A program made the translations under genes and the position numbers. A stretch of 64,000 bases of DNA from Sphaerisporangium siamense (lineage in GTDB: Bacteria > Actinomycetota > Actinomycetes > Streptosporangiales > Streptosporangiaceae), in NCBI RefSeq assembly GCF_014205275.1, contig NZ_JACHND010000001.1, positions 6,572,001-6,636,000 on the forward strand, read 5' to 3'. Positions 47,687-57,133 of the stretch are shown one piece after another (the stretch's first letter is position 1; each line of letters opens with the position of its first letter). The notes beneath the pieces are model-generated. The model made no database searches, had not been told where the DNA came from, and worked only from the letters and a program-made list of their open reading frames with translations.

Positions 47687-48574
47687 GTGCCGATGTTCGT
47701 GCACGGTGAGGCCGCGTGGGACGTCGCCTCGCCGCGGCGGCCCAGCCGGGTGGCCGGTGTCACCATGGCCGGGTTCGGCGTCCGTGCCCTGGACGCGCTC
47801 CGCATGGTCCCGCATCCGGCCGTGACGCTGCTCCTGGAGTTCGGCGCCGGTTCGCCCGTCGTGGACTATGCCGCCGGGCGGCGGCAGCGGGGAAGCGTCG
47901 CCGCCGGGCCCGGGATGGGGTCAGGCGGCGCGGTCTGGGCGCGGGGTGAGAACGTCGAGTGCGTGCAGGTACGCCTGTCCCCGGTCATCGCACGCGCGAT
48001 CCTGGGCGCCTCCCCCGCCGACCTCGGCGGCGCCGTCGTGGCCCTCGACGACCTGTGGGGCCGGGAGGCGTCACGGATCCGTGAGCGGCTGGGCGATCTG
48101 TCCTCCTGGGAGGATCGCTTCGCGCTGACGGACGCGCTGCTCGCCCGCCGGCACGAGGCGGGGTCGCCGGTGGACCCGGAGGTGACCTGGGCCTGGCGCC
48201 GGATCGTCGGCGGCCGCGGTCTGGTCCGGGTCGACCGGCTGGCGGCCGAGGTCGGGTGGAGCCGTAAGCGCCTGTGGTCCCGCTTCCACGCTCAGGTCGG
48301 ACTGCCGCCCAAGCGCGCCGCGAAGCTGGTCCGCTTCGACCATGCCGCCCACCGTCTGGTCACGGGTGAGTGCGCGGCCGCGGTCGCGGTGGACGCCGGT
48401 TACGCCGACCAGTCCCACCTGCATCGGGACGTCATGGCTTTCACCGGGACGACCCCGGCGAACGTTGCCGGTGAGCCGTTCCTGGCTGTCGACGACATCG
48501 CGTGGCCGCGTCGCGAAACTCCCGCCAGGCCTCCGAACCTCGTGGCGCGCGGCGGGGGTCAGCAGATCTTGTAG
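47687..48574 (+). CDS. AraC-family regulator
   Basis: 295-residue regulator with an N-terminal effector domain (MFVHGEAAWDVASPRRPSRVAG) and a C-terminal AraC HTH pair (~190-270): LVRVDRLAAEVGWSRKRLWSRFHAQVGLPPKR and AAAVAVDAGYADQSHLHRDVMAFTGTTPA. GTG 47687 or ATG 47693 both keep the domain; the former is listed. Divergent from the hydrolase at 47610 with a 76-nt gap. Its last 16 nt overlap the convergent lamin-tail gene. Confidence 0.88.
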   Translation: MPMFVHGEAAWDVASPRRPSRVAGVTMAGFGVRALDALRMVPHPAVTLLLEFGAGSPVVDYAAGRRQRGSVAAGPGMGSGGAVWARGENVECVQVRLSPVIARAILGASPADLGGAVVALDDLWGREASRIRERLGDLSSWEDRFALTDALLARRHEAGSPVDPEVTWAWRRIVGGRGLVRVDRLAAEVGWSRKRLWSRFHAQVGLPPKRAAKLVRFDHAAHRLVTGECAAAVAVDAGYADQSHLHRDVMAFTGTTPANVAGEPFLAVDDIAWPRRETPARPPNLVARGGGQQIL

Positions 48575-49029
48575 TCGGCCCGGGACGAGTTGTAGGAGCA
48601 GGTGTCGACCAGGGCGCCGGAGGCGTTGCGCAGGTAGGCGGTGTCCTTGTCCTGGTTCCAGATATAGGCGAAGGTGCCTCCGCTCCGGCCCCAGTAGAGG
48701 GTGGTGGCGGTGTTCTTGCCCTTGCCGGTGCGCAGGGTGACGGTCTTGCCGGCTCCGAGGGTGAACGCGCCGAACGTGTAGACGTGACCGGTCTGTCGGG
48801 TCGTGTCGCGGACGGTCCAGCCCGCGAGGCTGACGGCCTTCCTGGCGGAGTTCCTGATCTGCACGTACTCGCCGTTCAGGCTGCTGTTCGCGCCGTTGTC
48901 GGGCGAGCCGGGCGAGTCATAGTAGATCTTGGTGATCTGGACGGCCGGGGCCGCCGCGTGGGCGGGCTGAGAGACGACGAGCACGCCGGCGGCCAGGACG
49001 GCGGCCGTCAGCACAGAGCGGATACGCAC
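48559..49029 (-). CDS. Secreted lamin-tail domain protein
   Basis: 156 residues: signal peptide (LTAAVLAAGVLVVSQPAHA, cleavage after AHAA) and one lamin-tail (LTD) beta-sandwich: VQITKIYYDSPGSPD, GEYVQIRNSARKAVSLAGWTVRD, YTFGAFTLGAGKTVTLRTG, LYWGRSGGTFAYIWNQDKDTAYL, and a terminal pair of Cys (DTCSYNSSRADYKIC) likely forming a disulfide. Small extracellular LTD proteins are common in actinomycetes; function unknown, perhaps surface or nucleic-acid binding. GTG 49029 has AGGAG 8 nt upstream. Confidence 0.87.
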   Translation of the reverse strand: MRIRSVLTAAVLAAGVLVVSQPAHAAAPAVQITKIYYDSPGSPDNGANSSLNGEYVQIRNSARKAVSLAGWTVRDTTRQTGHVYTFGAFTLGAGKTVTLRTGKGKNTATTLYWGRSGGTFAYIWNQDKDTAYLRNASGALVDTCSYNSSRADYKIC

Positions 49030-49297
49030 AGAGTTACTCCTGAATACGGAACATGACCGGAATCCATAGTATTGAGGGCGTTCATCGGGGATTCAGCAAT
49101 CCCATATCGGTTCGGCATCCACACCGGCCCGTACTCCCAAAGGCCCTGGAACAGCACGTCAGCCTCACATTCAGATAGGCATCCGGACATGATGCGCAAC
49201 GGGCCTCGTTCCGCCGGGCCGGGGAAAAATCGTTGGCTCCTTCTCGCGCCCTGCGTCAACATGGCCATGGCGGCGTGTTTTCGGAGGGGCGGGGGCT

Positions 49298-51169
49298 GTG
49301 CTCGGATTACTCGATTCCTCCAAGAGGAAACCGTCCACGCGAAGGTCGGCCGTGCTGCTGACGCTTCAGTACTACGGCGGCGAACTGCGCAGGCAGTGGC
49401 GTACCGCGGCGCCCGCGCTGGTCCTGCCCGCGGTCGGGAACATCTGCCTGTTCTACCTGGCGCCGCTGGCCGTCGGCGGGATCGTCGGCCACCTGTCCGC
49501 GGGCAGGGAGGGCACCGTCGCCGCCCTCATGCCGTACGTGCTCGGCTTCGGCGCCATGCTGCTCACCGGTGAGGTGGTGTGGCGGCTGGCCCTGCACTTC
49601 GTGAACCGCACGGAGGCCCGGGGCATCGAGGGGCTCGCCGCGACGGGCATGCGCGAGCTGCTGGACAAGGACTCCGCGTTCTTCCACGACAACTTCGCCG
49701 GCTCGCTGACCAAACGGGTGCTGAGCTTCTCCAGCGGGTTCGAGGGGTTCACGGACACGCTCACGTTCGCGGTCATCGCCAAGGTGGTGCCGCTGGGGTT
49801 CGCCTCGGTGGTGCTGTGGCGGTACCACCCGCTGCTGGTCTTCGTGCTCGTGGGGCTCATCGTCGTCACCGGCTTCCTCGTCGCCCCGCTCATCCGCCGC
49901 CGCCAGAGGCTCGTGGACGAGCGCGAGGCCGCCAAGGTGAGGGTGTCCGGGCACGTCGCCGACGTGCTGGCCAACATGGACACGGTCCGCGCGTTCGCCG
50001 CGGAGGACCGTGAGGAGGTCGAGCACCGCGCCCGGCTCGCCGAGCAGCGCAGGCTGTCGCTCCGCTCCTGGGACTACGGCAACCTGCGCGTGGACACGGT
50101 CGTCGCGCCGTTGTCGGTGCTCACCAGCACCATCGGCCTGCTCCTCGCCGTCGCGCTGCGCGGCGGCCTGGGTGTGGAGGCGATCGTGGTGACGTTCACC
50201 TACTACTCGAACGCGATCGGCATCATGTTCGAGTTCAACCAGATCTACCGCCGCCTGGAGAGCGTGCTCACCGAGTCGGCCCAGTTCGCCGAGCTCCTCC
50301 TCACGCCGCCGAACGTGGTCGACCCCGACGACCCGCAACCGCTGCGGCCCGCCGACACCAGCGTCCACTTCGAGCGGGTGTCGTTCGCGCACGCCGGTCA
50401 TCCGCCCCTGTTCGACGGCCTGAACCTGTCCATCCCCGCCGGCACCAAGATCGGCCTGGTCGGCCGGTCCGGGGGCGGCAAGACCACCCTCACCCGGTTA
50501 CTGCTCCGCCTCATGGACATCCAGGGCGGCCGCATTCTCGTCGGCGGCCAGGACATCTCCCGGCTCCGCCAGGCCGACCTGCGCAGCCTGATCGCGTACG
50601 TCCCCCAGGAGCCCGCCATGTTCCACCGGTCGCTGCGCGACAACATCGCCTTCGCCCGGCCGGGCGCCACCGAGGCCGAGATCCTCCAGGCCGCGCGGGC
50701 GGCGCACGTCACGGAGTTCGCCGAGGCCCTGCCGGAGGGCTTCGACACGCTGGTCGGGGAACGCGGCGTCAAGCTCTCCGGCGGCCAGCGGCAGCGCGTC
50801 GCCCTGGCCCGCGCGATCCTGCGCGACGCGCCGATCCTCCTGCTGGACGAGGCCACCAGCGCGCTGGACTCCGAGAGCGAGATCCTCGTCCAGGAGGCGC
50901 TGTGGGCCCTGATGCGCGACCGCACCGCGCTCGTGGTCGCCCACCGGCTGAGCACCGTCGTCCGCATGGACCGCCTGGTCGTGCTCGACCAGGGCCGCAT
51001 CGTGGAGCAGGGCGACCACCGGGAGCTCCTCCGGGCCCAGGGGGCGTACGCCCGCCTGTGGCACCACCAGTCCGGCGGCTTCCTGACGGAGGAGTCCACC
51101 GACGAGGCGTCCGAGGACCATACCCGGGGCTATGCCTCGGACGCCCTCCGGGCCGACGCGCGCGGGTGA
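49298..51169 (+). CDS. ABC transporter half, exporter-type TMD-NBD fusion
   Basis: 623-residue ABCB-like half-transporter. Six membrane segments lie in residues ~35-320. The ATPase has Walker A GRSGGGKTT, Q-loop YVPQEPAMF, signature LSGGQRQRVALARAI, Walker B ILLLDEATSALDSESE and H-loop VVAHRLSTV. GTG 49298 follows GGAGGGG by 10 nt. It is a single gene, so probably a homodimer; the substrate is unknown (lipid, peptide or drug). The 268-nt region before it carries no other gene. Confidence 0.93.
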   Translation: MLGLLDSSKRKPSTRRSAVLLTLQYYGGELRRQWRTAAPALVLPAVGNICLFYLAPLAVGGIVGHLSAGREGTVAALMPYVLGFGAMLLTGEVVWRLALHFVNRTEARGIEGLAATGMRELLDKDSAFFHDNFAGSLTKRVLSFSSGFEGFTDTLTFAVIAKVVPLGFASVVLWRYHPLLVFVLVGLIVVTGFLVAPLIRRRQRLVDEREAAKVRVSGHVADVLANMDTVRAFAAEDREEVEHRARLAEQRRLSLRSWDYGNLRVDTVVAPLSVLTSTIGLLLAVALRGGLGVEAIVVTFTYYSNAIGIMFEFNQIYRRLESVLTESAQFAELLLTPPNVVDPDDPQPLRPADTSVHFERVSFAHAGHPPLFDGLNLSIPAGTKIGLVGRSGGGKTTLTRLLLRLMDIQGGRILVGGQDISRLRQADLRSLIAYVPQEPAMFHRSLRDNIAFARPGATEAEILQAARAAHVTEFAEALPEGFDTLVGERGVKLSGGQRQRVALARAILRDAPILLLDEATSALDSESEILVQEALWALMRDRTALVVAHRLSTVVRMDRLVVLDQGRIVEQGDHRELLRAQGAYARLWHHQSGGFLTEESTDEASEDHTRGYASDALRADARG

Positions 51170-51196
51170 CCCGGAGCCCCGCGCGCGGCGGGGCGA

Positions 51197-53320
51197 TCAG
51201 GGGGTGGGCGCCGGCTCGCCCTTGACGGACTTGATCAGGAGCTGGGCGACGTCGACGACTTCCAGGGTTTCCTTGGCCTGGCCGGTGTTCTTCTTCTCGT
51301 TGATCGCGTCCCCGAGCATCACCAGGCAGAACGGGCACGCGGTGGACACGGTGTCGGGATCGGTGGTCAGCGCCTCGTCCACCCGCTCGGTGTTGATCCG
51401 CTTGCCGATCCGCTCCTCCATCCACATCCGCGCCCCACCCGCACCACAACAGAACCCCCGCTCCTTGCACCGGTGCATCTCCTGCGTGCGCACCCCCGGC
51501 ACCGTGGCCATGATGTCGCGCGGCTGCGCGTACACCTTGTTGTGCCGCCCCAGGAAACACGGATCGTGGTAGGTGATCTTCTCCTCGATCGGCGTGACAG
51601 GGGTCAGCCTGCCCTGCTCCACCAGGTGCGCCAGCAACTGGGTGTGGTGGACGACCTCGTAGTGGCCGCCGAGCTGGGGGTACTCGTTGGCCAGGGTGTT
51701 GAAGCAGTGCGGGCAGGTCGCCACGATCTTCTTGACGCCCGCGTCGTTCAACGTCTCGATGTTCTGCTGCGCCAGCATGGCGAACAGGAACTCCATGCCG
51801 AGGCGACGAGCCGGGTCGCCGGTGCAGGCCTCCATCGGGCCGAGCACGCCGAACTTCACCCCGGCGATGTGCAGCAGTTCGGCCACCGCCTTGGTGGTCT
51901 TCTTGGCCCGGTCCTCCAGCGCACCGGCGCACCCCACCCAGAACAGGTACTCGACGTCCTCGGGCATCTTCTCGTCGACGATCGTGACCTCGAAGTCGAG
52001 CTCCTCGATCCAGTCGGCGCGCTTGGTCTCGGGCAGGCCCCACGGGTTGCCCTTGTTCTCCAGGTTCTTCAGCATCACCCCCGCCTCCGACGGGAACGAC
52101 GACTCGATCATGACCTGGTAGCGGCGCATGTCGAGGATGTGATCGATGTGCTCGATGTCCACCGGGCACTGCTCCACACACGCGCCACAGTTGGTGCACG
52201 ACCACAGCACATCCGGGTGGATGACCCCGTCCTCGCCTACCAGCGGCTTGTCCAGCAGCGCGAGCACGTCCTGCGGGAGGTTCTCGCGCTCGGCGTCGCC
52301 CGCCAGCAGGTACGGGGCGACCGCGAGGGCGTGGTCACGCTGGTCCAGGATCAGCATCTTGGGCGACAGCGGCTTGTCGGTGTTCCACGCCGGGCACTGC
52401 GACTGGCACCGCCCGCACTCGGTGCACGTGTAGAAGTCCAGGAACCCCTTCCAGGTGGTGTCCTGGATCTTCCCGCGGCCGAAGACGTCGGTCTCCGGGT
52501 CGGCCTCCTCGAAGTCGAGCACCTTGCCGTCGCTGCGCATCGGCTGGGCCGCGCCGAGACCGTCCGGACGTCGGGAGAACAGCACGTTCAGCGGCGCGGT
52601 GAAGATGTGCAGGTGCTTGGAGTTCACCACGAGCACCAGGAAGACGAGCATGACGCCGATGTGCAGCAGCAGGCCCACGGCCTCCAGCGCCTCGCTCCGG
52701 GGCAGGACCTTGGCGACGAGGTCCGAGGCGAAGGCGCCGGACCTGTACGGGAAGTTGCCGGTGTTGACGGCCGCGCCGCGGAACAGGAACATCGTCCAGA
52801 TCACGTTGAAGATCATGAACAGCGTGAGCCAGGCGCCGCCGAGGTGCGAGCCGGAGAACCGGGAGCCGCGGCCGAGCTTCTTCGGCGAGTTCCTGACGCG
52901 GATGGCGGTGAAGGCGATCAGGCCGCACAGCGCCGCGACCGCGATGAAGTCCTGCAGAAAGCCCAGCACGGGCCAGGTCCCGATCAGGGGGATGTGGAAG
53001 CCGGGCGTGCCGGTGACCGCGCCCTGGATGAGCGCGCCGTACGCCTCCAGGTAGACGCTGGCGAGGATGAAGAACGCCCACATCACGAAGAAGTGCGCCG
53101 TGCCGGACGGCGTCCACTTCAGCAGCTTGCGCTGCCCGAAGACCTCGACGAGCTGGGCCTTCACCTCCGCGCCGACGTGCGTCCTCGCGTACTCGATCCG
53201 CTCGGGGGCGGGCTGGCCGCTGGTGGCGAGGCGGTGGAGGAACAGCACGCGGCGGCCCGCCATGACGGCCGCGAGGGCGGTGGCGGCGAGACCGGCGATC
53301 GCCACCGCTATCCAGAGCAC
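51197..53320 (-). CDS. etfD: EtfD-type membrane Fe-S oxidoreductase (ETF dehydrogenase)
   Basis: 707-residue membrane protein resembling mycobacterial EtfD (Rv0338c), which takes electrons from ETF and hence acyl-CoA dehydrogenases and passes them to the quinone pool. Residues ~1-260 form about six membrane segments with a nitrate-reductase-gamma-like core. Then come two 4Fe-4S motifs (CTECGRCQSQCP and CTNCGACVEQCP) and two CCG domains, with VGCAGALEDR/CPHCFNTL and HDPCFLGRHN/CCGAGGARMW. The start is GTG 53320. Divergent from a TetR gene with a dense palindromic region between. It links the acyl-CoA dehydrogenase at 8002 to respiration. Confidence 0.82.
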   Translation of the reverse strand: MLWIAVAIAGLAATALAAVMAGRRVLFLHRLATSGQPAPERIEYARTHVGAEVKAQLVEVFGQRKLLKWTPSGTAHFFVMWAFFILASVYLEAYGALIQGAVTGTPGFHIPLIGTWPVLGFLQDFIAVAALCGLIAFTAIRVRNSPKKLGRGSRFSGSHLGGAWLTLFMIFNVIWTMFLFRGAAVNTGNFPYRSGAFASDLVAKVLPRSEALEAVGLLLHIGVMLVFLVLVVNSKHLHIFTAPLNVLFSRRPDGLGAAQPMRSDGKVLDFEEADPETDVFGRGKIQDTTWKGFLDFYTCTECGRCQSQCPAWNTDKPLSPKMLILDQRDHALAVAPYLLAGDAERENLPQDVLALLDKPLVGEDGVIHPDVLWSCTNCGACVEQCPVDIEHIDHILDMRRYQVMIESSFPSEAGVMLKNLENKGNPWGLPETKRADWIEELDFEVTIVDEKMPEDVEYLFWVGCAGALEDRAKKTTKAVAELLHIAGVKFGVLGPMEACTGDPARRLGMEFLFAMLAQQNIETLNDAGVKKIVATCPHCFNTLANEYPQLGGHYEVVHHTQLLAHLVEQGRLTPVTPIEEKITYHDPCFLGRHNKVYAQPRDIMATVPGVRTQEMHRCKERGFCCGAGGARMWMEERIGKRINTERVDEALTTDPDTVSTACPFCLVMLGDAINEKKNTGQAKETLEVVDVAQLLIKSVKGEPAPTP

Positions 53321-53386
53321 TGGTCTCTCCAGTCTCGCCGCGCTGATCGACCGGGCAGGCCCATGTGCTACGTCCCCTCTATCCAG

Positions 53387-53426
53387 TAATGCACTGAGTG
53401 CCTTAGATTAAGGCATTAAGTGCCAT
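53387..53426. promoter_or_regulatory. Palindromic operators between etfD and TetR gene
   Basis: Contains TGCCTTA-GAT-TAAGGCA (53399-53415), and on each side GCACT-G-AGTGC (53391-53401) and GGCATTAAGTGCC (53411-53423). These overlapping symmetries around AGTGCC/GGCACT half-sites are a strong candidate binding site for the adjacent TetR regulator controlling both directions. Confidence 0.7.
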
Positions 53427-53464
53427 AGCGAAAAGAGCGGATGGGTCACCACGGGAGGAACCGG

Positions 53465-54172
53465 ATGCGGCCGAAGCGGGACGTACGCCGGGAGCTGATG
53501 TCGGCGGCGATCGGCCTCTCCCTCGCCACCGGGTTCGACGAGACGACCGTGGACGAGATCGCCAAGGCCGCCGGAGTCGCCAGGCGCACCTTCTTCCGGT
53601 ACTTCCGCAGCAAGGAAGACGCCATCCTGCCCGACCACACCGCGTGCCTGGGGCACGTGGTCGAGTTCCTGGAGGGCGCCTCTCCCCTGCGCTCACCGCT
53701 CCAGGTGATCGCCGAGGCGGCGCAGATCGTGCTGGACATGTACGCCGAGGACCCGGAGACGGCGGTACGGCGCTACGAGCTGACCCGCCGGGTCCCCGCG
53801 CTGCGGCAGTGGGAGATCGCCGCCACCAGCGGCTACCAGCGGGCCTTCTCCGAGTACCTGGACGCCCGCCGCCCGGAGGAGGACCGGGAGGCGTTCCGGC
53901 TCCGCCACGAGATCGCCGCCGCCGCCGTCGTGGCCGCGCACAACCACGTGCTGCGCGGCTGGCTGCGCGCGGGCGGCGACGGCGACGCCCGCGCACTGCT
54001 CACCGCCGCGATGGCCGAGGTGACGCGGGGTCTGCGCACCTGGATGGACGGCGGGGCGACCGGGGACGACGAGCCCCCCGACGAGGTGCTCGTCGTGGTC
54101 ACCTCCCGGCGTACGCCCCTGTGGCGCGTCGCCGAGCAGATCGAGGCGGCCACCCGCCGCCCGCGGTCCTGA
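53465..54172 (+). CDS. TetR-family regulator, probable etfD regulator
   Basis: 235-residue TetR regulator. HTH: RRELMSAAIGLSLATGFDETTVDEIAKAAGV and ARRTFFRYFRSKEDAIL. The large helical C-terminal domain includes RRYELTRRVPALRQWEI and AAAVVAAHNHVLRGWLRAGG. ATG 53465 has GGGAGGA 6 nt upstream, better than TTG/ATG choices at 53441. Divergent from etfD across a palindromic operator block; it may sense acyl-CoA or fatty acid, by analogy with FadR/FasR-type TetRs. Confidence 0.88.
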   Translation: MRPKRDVRRELMSAAIGLSLATGFDETTVDEIAKAAGVARRTFFRYFRSKEDAILPDHTACLGHVVEFLEGASPLRSPLQVIAEAAQIVLDMYAEDPETAVRRYELTRRVPALRQWEIAATSGYQRAFSEYLDARRPEEDREAFRLRHEIAAAAVVAAHNHVLRGWLRAGGDGDARALLTAAMAEVTRGLRTWMDGGATGDDEPPDEVLVVVTSRRTPLWRVAEQIEAATRRPRS

Positions 54173-54203
54173 ACGGACGCGCCTGGCGGGCGCGCCCGTT
54201 CAG
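54169..54203. terminator. Bidirectional terminator between TetR and M4 peptidase genes
   Basis: CTGAACGG (54169-54176) pairs with CCGTTCAG (54196-54203), with additional GCGCG pairing inside. It overlaps the TetR stop region and lies 20 nt from the convergent peptidase stop. Confidence 0.7.
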
Positions 54204-54221
54204 CACCAACAGGTCAGGTCA

Positions 54222-56627
54222 TCACACGCGGGCCCACAACGCCGGCGTCCTCGGCGGCGTCCAACCGGGCTGGGAGACATGGGTCCGGAGGCAGCGGTAC
54301 ACGTGCCCGCCGTAGGTGACGCGGTCGCCGACCTGGTAGCGGGTGTACGGCCGCCAGACCTGCGGGCGCGGCTCCGGGACCTGGACCGTCAGCGCCGCCG
54401 TCGCCGTCACCGGCCCGGACGCCGTCAGCGTCACCTGGTACGTCCCCGGCGGGGTGCTCCGCGTCGCCGCGATCGCGATGGCGGAGCTCTGTCCCGAAGT
54501 GATCTCGGCCGGCGTGAAGCCGACCGTCAGCCCGGCCGGAGTCCCGGACGCCGACAGCCGCAGGGGGATCGGAGTACCGCCGGACGGACCCGACAGCAGC
54601 GTCGCCGAGCCCTTCAACTCCTTGTCGAGGACCACCGTGTGCGGATCGACCGTGATCAGGATCTTCGGCAGCGTGGTCACCGTCAGGTCGAAAGGAACGC
54701 CCTTGGTGAGAGGACCCGCTCTTCCGATCACCTGGAACCGGTAGACGCCGGGTCGCACGTCCGGCCGCGTCGTGATCGTCACCTGCGCGGCGGCGCCCGC
54801 GGTGACCTGCTCCGGGGCGATGCTCACCGTGACCCCGTCGGGAACTCCCGCGGACGACAGCGCGACCTGCGCGGGCGGCCCTTGCAGGCTGCGGGTCTGG
54901 ACGACGGTCCTGGCCGACGACTGACCGGCCACGACCGTCCCCTGAGCGGGGGAAAGGCTCAGGTCGAACGTGTCCGGCCAGCACTCCACGATGAGCTCGC
55001 CCGGCTGGGTGGGCACGCCCACTGCCGACCAGGCCGCCTTGACCGCGTTCATCTCCACGCACGAGTTGGGGAACAGCGCGTACGCGGCGTGGACCGTCGC
55101 CAGCCGGGCGGCGCCCGGACTCCAGGAGGCGGTCTTGAGCTGGAGGGCGTTCACGAAGATCCGCCCGGCCTTCTGGATCCCGATGCCGGTCACCCGGCTC
55201 CCGTCGCAGGTCGGGCTGGCCGGGTTGCCGTTGGTGGGAAGAGAGCCCTCGGCGAGCAGGTAGAACCAGTGGTTCTGCGGGCCCGCGCCCGGGTGGGCGT
55301 CCGGCGCCGTCGTGGTGAAGCAGTTCGGGTGGTTGTCGATCTGCGCCGGGTTGTACATGTTGCGGATCGCCCCGGTGCCGAACAGGTCCATCTCCTCGCC
55401 GACCAGGTAGTCGGGCTCGTCGAGGGCCTCCGGGTGCCCGACGTAGTGCTCCAGCATGGCGCCCAGGATGTCGCCGGTGGACTCGTTCATCGCGGCCGTC
55501 CACCCGCTGCCGCCGGCCCCGCCGGACCCGGAGAACTGGAAGACCCCGTGCCCGTACTCGTGGCCGACCACGTCGAGGGAGGTCGTCTGCTTGGTGCCGG
55601 ACACGTTCCGGCCCATGTTCACGTCGGAGCCGGACCAGGTGGCGTTGGGCATGTTGAAGCCCACGATGGCGGGGAATCCGCGTCCCTGGCCGTCGATGCC
55701 GTTGCGGCCGGTCCACTCGCGCAGCATGTCCCACTCGCGCTGGACGCCGAACAACGTGTCCACGCAGGCGGTCTCCAGGTCGGTGGCCGCGCCGTTGCCC
55801 CAGTCGTCGTCCGTGCCGTCGAACGTCTTGCCGACGGCGCTGCACTCGATCCCGGGACGTAACGGGTCACGCAGCGAGTACCCGGTCTCGCCCGCGGTGG
55901 TGTCGATGCGCACGGGGTCCCCGTTGAAGTACGCGTGCCCGACCCCGTGCCTGACCGCGTCCCAGCTCTCCACGACCTCGCCGCTGCCCGCGTCGACGAA
56001 CACGTGCGGCTCGGTCTTGACGCCGTCCCGGGTCCTGCCCTGCGCGACGACCTCCCAGGCCGTCCGAGGGGTCGCCCCGGTCGCGTGCACCACCAGGCGC
56101 GTCGACCGGACCGTGCTCCCCGGGCCCGCCACGGTACGGGCGGCCTCCGCCGCCCGGGCCGCGTCGACGCGGGGCGTGACATCGACGTCGATCTCGGCCC
56201 GCTGCGCGGAGGTGGCGTAGTGCAGCGTCCCGCCATCTCGGCTGATCATGAAGTTGACGTCGCCCCCGTACACCGGCAGACCCCGGTGGGTGCGGGGGAA
56301 CGACAGGAACTGCACCCCGCCGGCGCCGAAGACGGCCCGGGGCGTCCCGAAGCGGTCGTCGGACGACCGTTCGATCAAGGCCGACCCACCGGCCAGCGTC
56401 CGCGTGGCCAGGGCCACGGCCCGGGCCTTCGCCTGGTCGTCCGGTGGCGCGGACAACGCCGCGGATCCGGCGGGCGCGGTCGGCTTGACCGGCTTGGCCG
56501 CCGACGCCGCGGAGCCCGGTTTCACCGTGGGTGTCGCCGCGGCGGCGCTCGGTGCCGCCACAAGGCCGGAGACCATGGCGGCGCCTGCCAGGACGGATAC
56601 GATCCCCCTGCTCGTCGTGCGTTTCAC
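54222..56627 (-). CDS. Secreted M4 (thermolysin-type) metallopeptidase with carbohydrate-binding tail
   Basis: 801 residues: signal peptide (to about residue 31), FTP/PepSY-type propeptide (~60-215), then the M4 catalytic domain with zinc motif HEYGH (356-360), third ligand Glu382 in NESTGD, and a late HPGAGPQNHWFY. After it come two or three Ig-like/NEW3-type repeats (~520-745, each with SAGVPDGVTV or SASGTPAGLTVGF-type pieces) and a terminal CBM5/12-like chitin-binding module (WRPYTRYQVGDRVTYGG, with Trp/Tyr). It likely degrades proteins while attached to chitin or a similar polymer. GTG 56627 is preceded by GAGGAG. Monocistronic. Confidence 0.9.
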   Translation of the reverse strand: MKRTTSRGIVSVLAGAAMVSGLVAAPSAAAATPTVKPGSAASAAKPVKPTAPAGSAALSAPPDDQAKARAVALATRTLAGGSALIERSSDDRFGTPRAVFGAGGVQFLSFPRTHRGLPVYGGDVNFMISRDGGTLHYATSAQRAEIDVDVTPRVDAARAAEAARTVAGPGSTVRSTRLVVHATGATPRTAWEVVAQGRTRDGVKTEPHVFVDAGSGEVVESWDAVRHGVGHAYFNGDPVRIDTTAGETGYSLRDPLRPGIECSAVGKTFDGTDDDWGNGAATDLETACVDTLFGVQREWDMLREWTGRNGIDGQGRGFPAIVGFNMPNATWSGSDVNMGRNVSGTKQTTSLDVVGHEYGHGVFQFSGSGGAGGSGWTAAMNESTGDILGAMLEHYVGHPEALDEPDYLVGEEMDLFGTGAIRNMYNPAQIDNHPNCFTTTAPDAHPGAGPQNHWFYLLAEGSLPTNGNPASPTCDGSRVTGIGIQKAGRIFVNALQLKTASWSPGAARLATVHAAYALFPNSCVEMNAVKAAWSAVGVPTQPGELIVECWPDTFDLSLSPAQGTVVAGQSSARTVVQTRSLQGPPAQVALSSAGVPDGVTVSIAPEQVTAGAAAQVTITTRPDVRPGVYRFQVIGRAGPLTKGVPFDLTVTTLPKILITVDPHTVVLDKELKGSATLLSGPSGGTPIPLRLSASGTPAGLTVGFTPAEITSGQSSAIAIAATRSTPPGTYQVTLTASGPVTATAALTVQVPEPRPQVWRPYTRYQVGDRVTYGGHVYRCLRTHVSQPGWTPPRTPALWARV

Positions 56628-57133
56628 TGTGCGATGACTCCTCTCACGGGGTCCTCATCGAGGACCGAGGGGAGCCTGGCCGGCCGGGCTTCACTCAACG
56701 TGGCATCGGTCGTGAAACCGCGCCACCCTCCGCCTTTCCATAACTTCGATCTATGACCGCGCACCGCCCACGACAACGCCGCCCAATCCACCAAAGGGCC
56801 GTCCCGGGTTACCGGTGTCGGGTTTCTCGGAAAGAGCAGATCCGAAGCCGAGGTTGGCTGTCACGCGGAATGCGGCACCGCATCACACCGCCGCATATAT
56901 CCCGTTATCGCGCCCAACGTCGGACTTGATTGATTCCGTTTATCCAAGGCGTTCAGACCTCCGGCGGACGCATTACCACGCGGAGCCGTTTCGGCGTCCT
57001 CCACACATTGACGACCAAGGGTAATCACCCGACTATGGACGGTGAAGCGCGTACGCGGTACATGGTTTCGTCGCGATGGACGGAGGCCGATGGGCCACCG
57101 TTCACGTCCGCTCGCGGGTGGGTGAGGTGGCGC
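56628..57133. other. Intergenic region between M4 peptidase and FAD monooxygenase
   Basis: About 500 nt of lower GC. It should hold promoters of both divergent genes. No copy of the 25-bp operator, no RNA gene and no convincing small gene were seen. An alternative ATG for the monooxygenase at 57035 (preceded by AAGGG) would shorten this gap. Confidence 0.5.
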
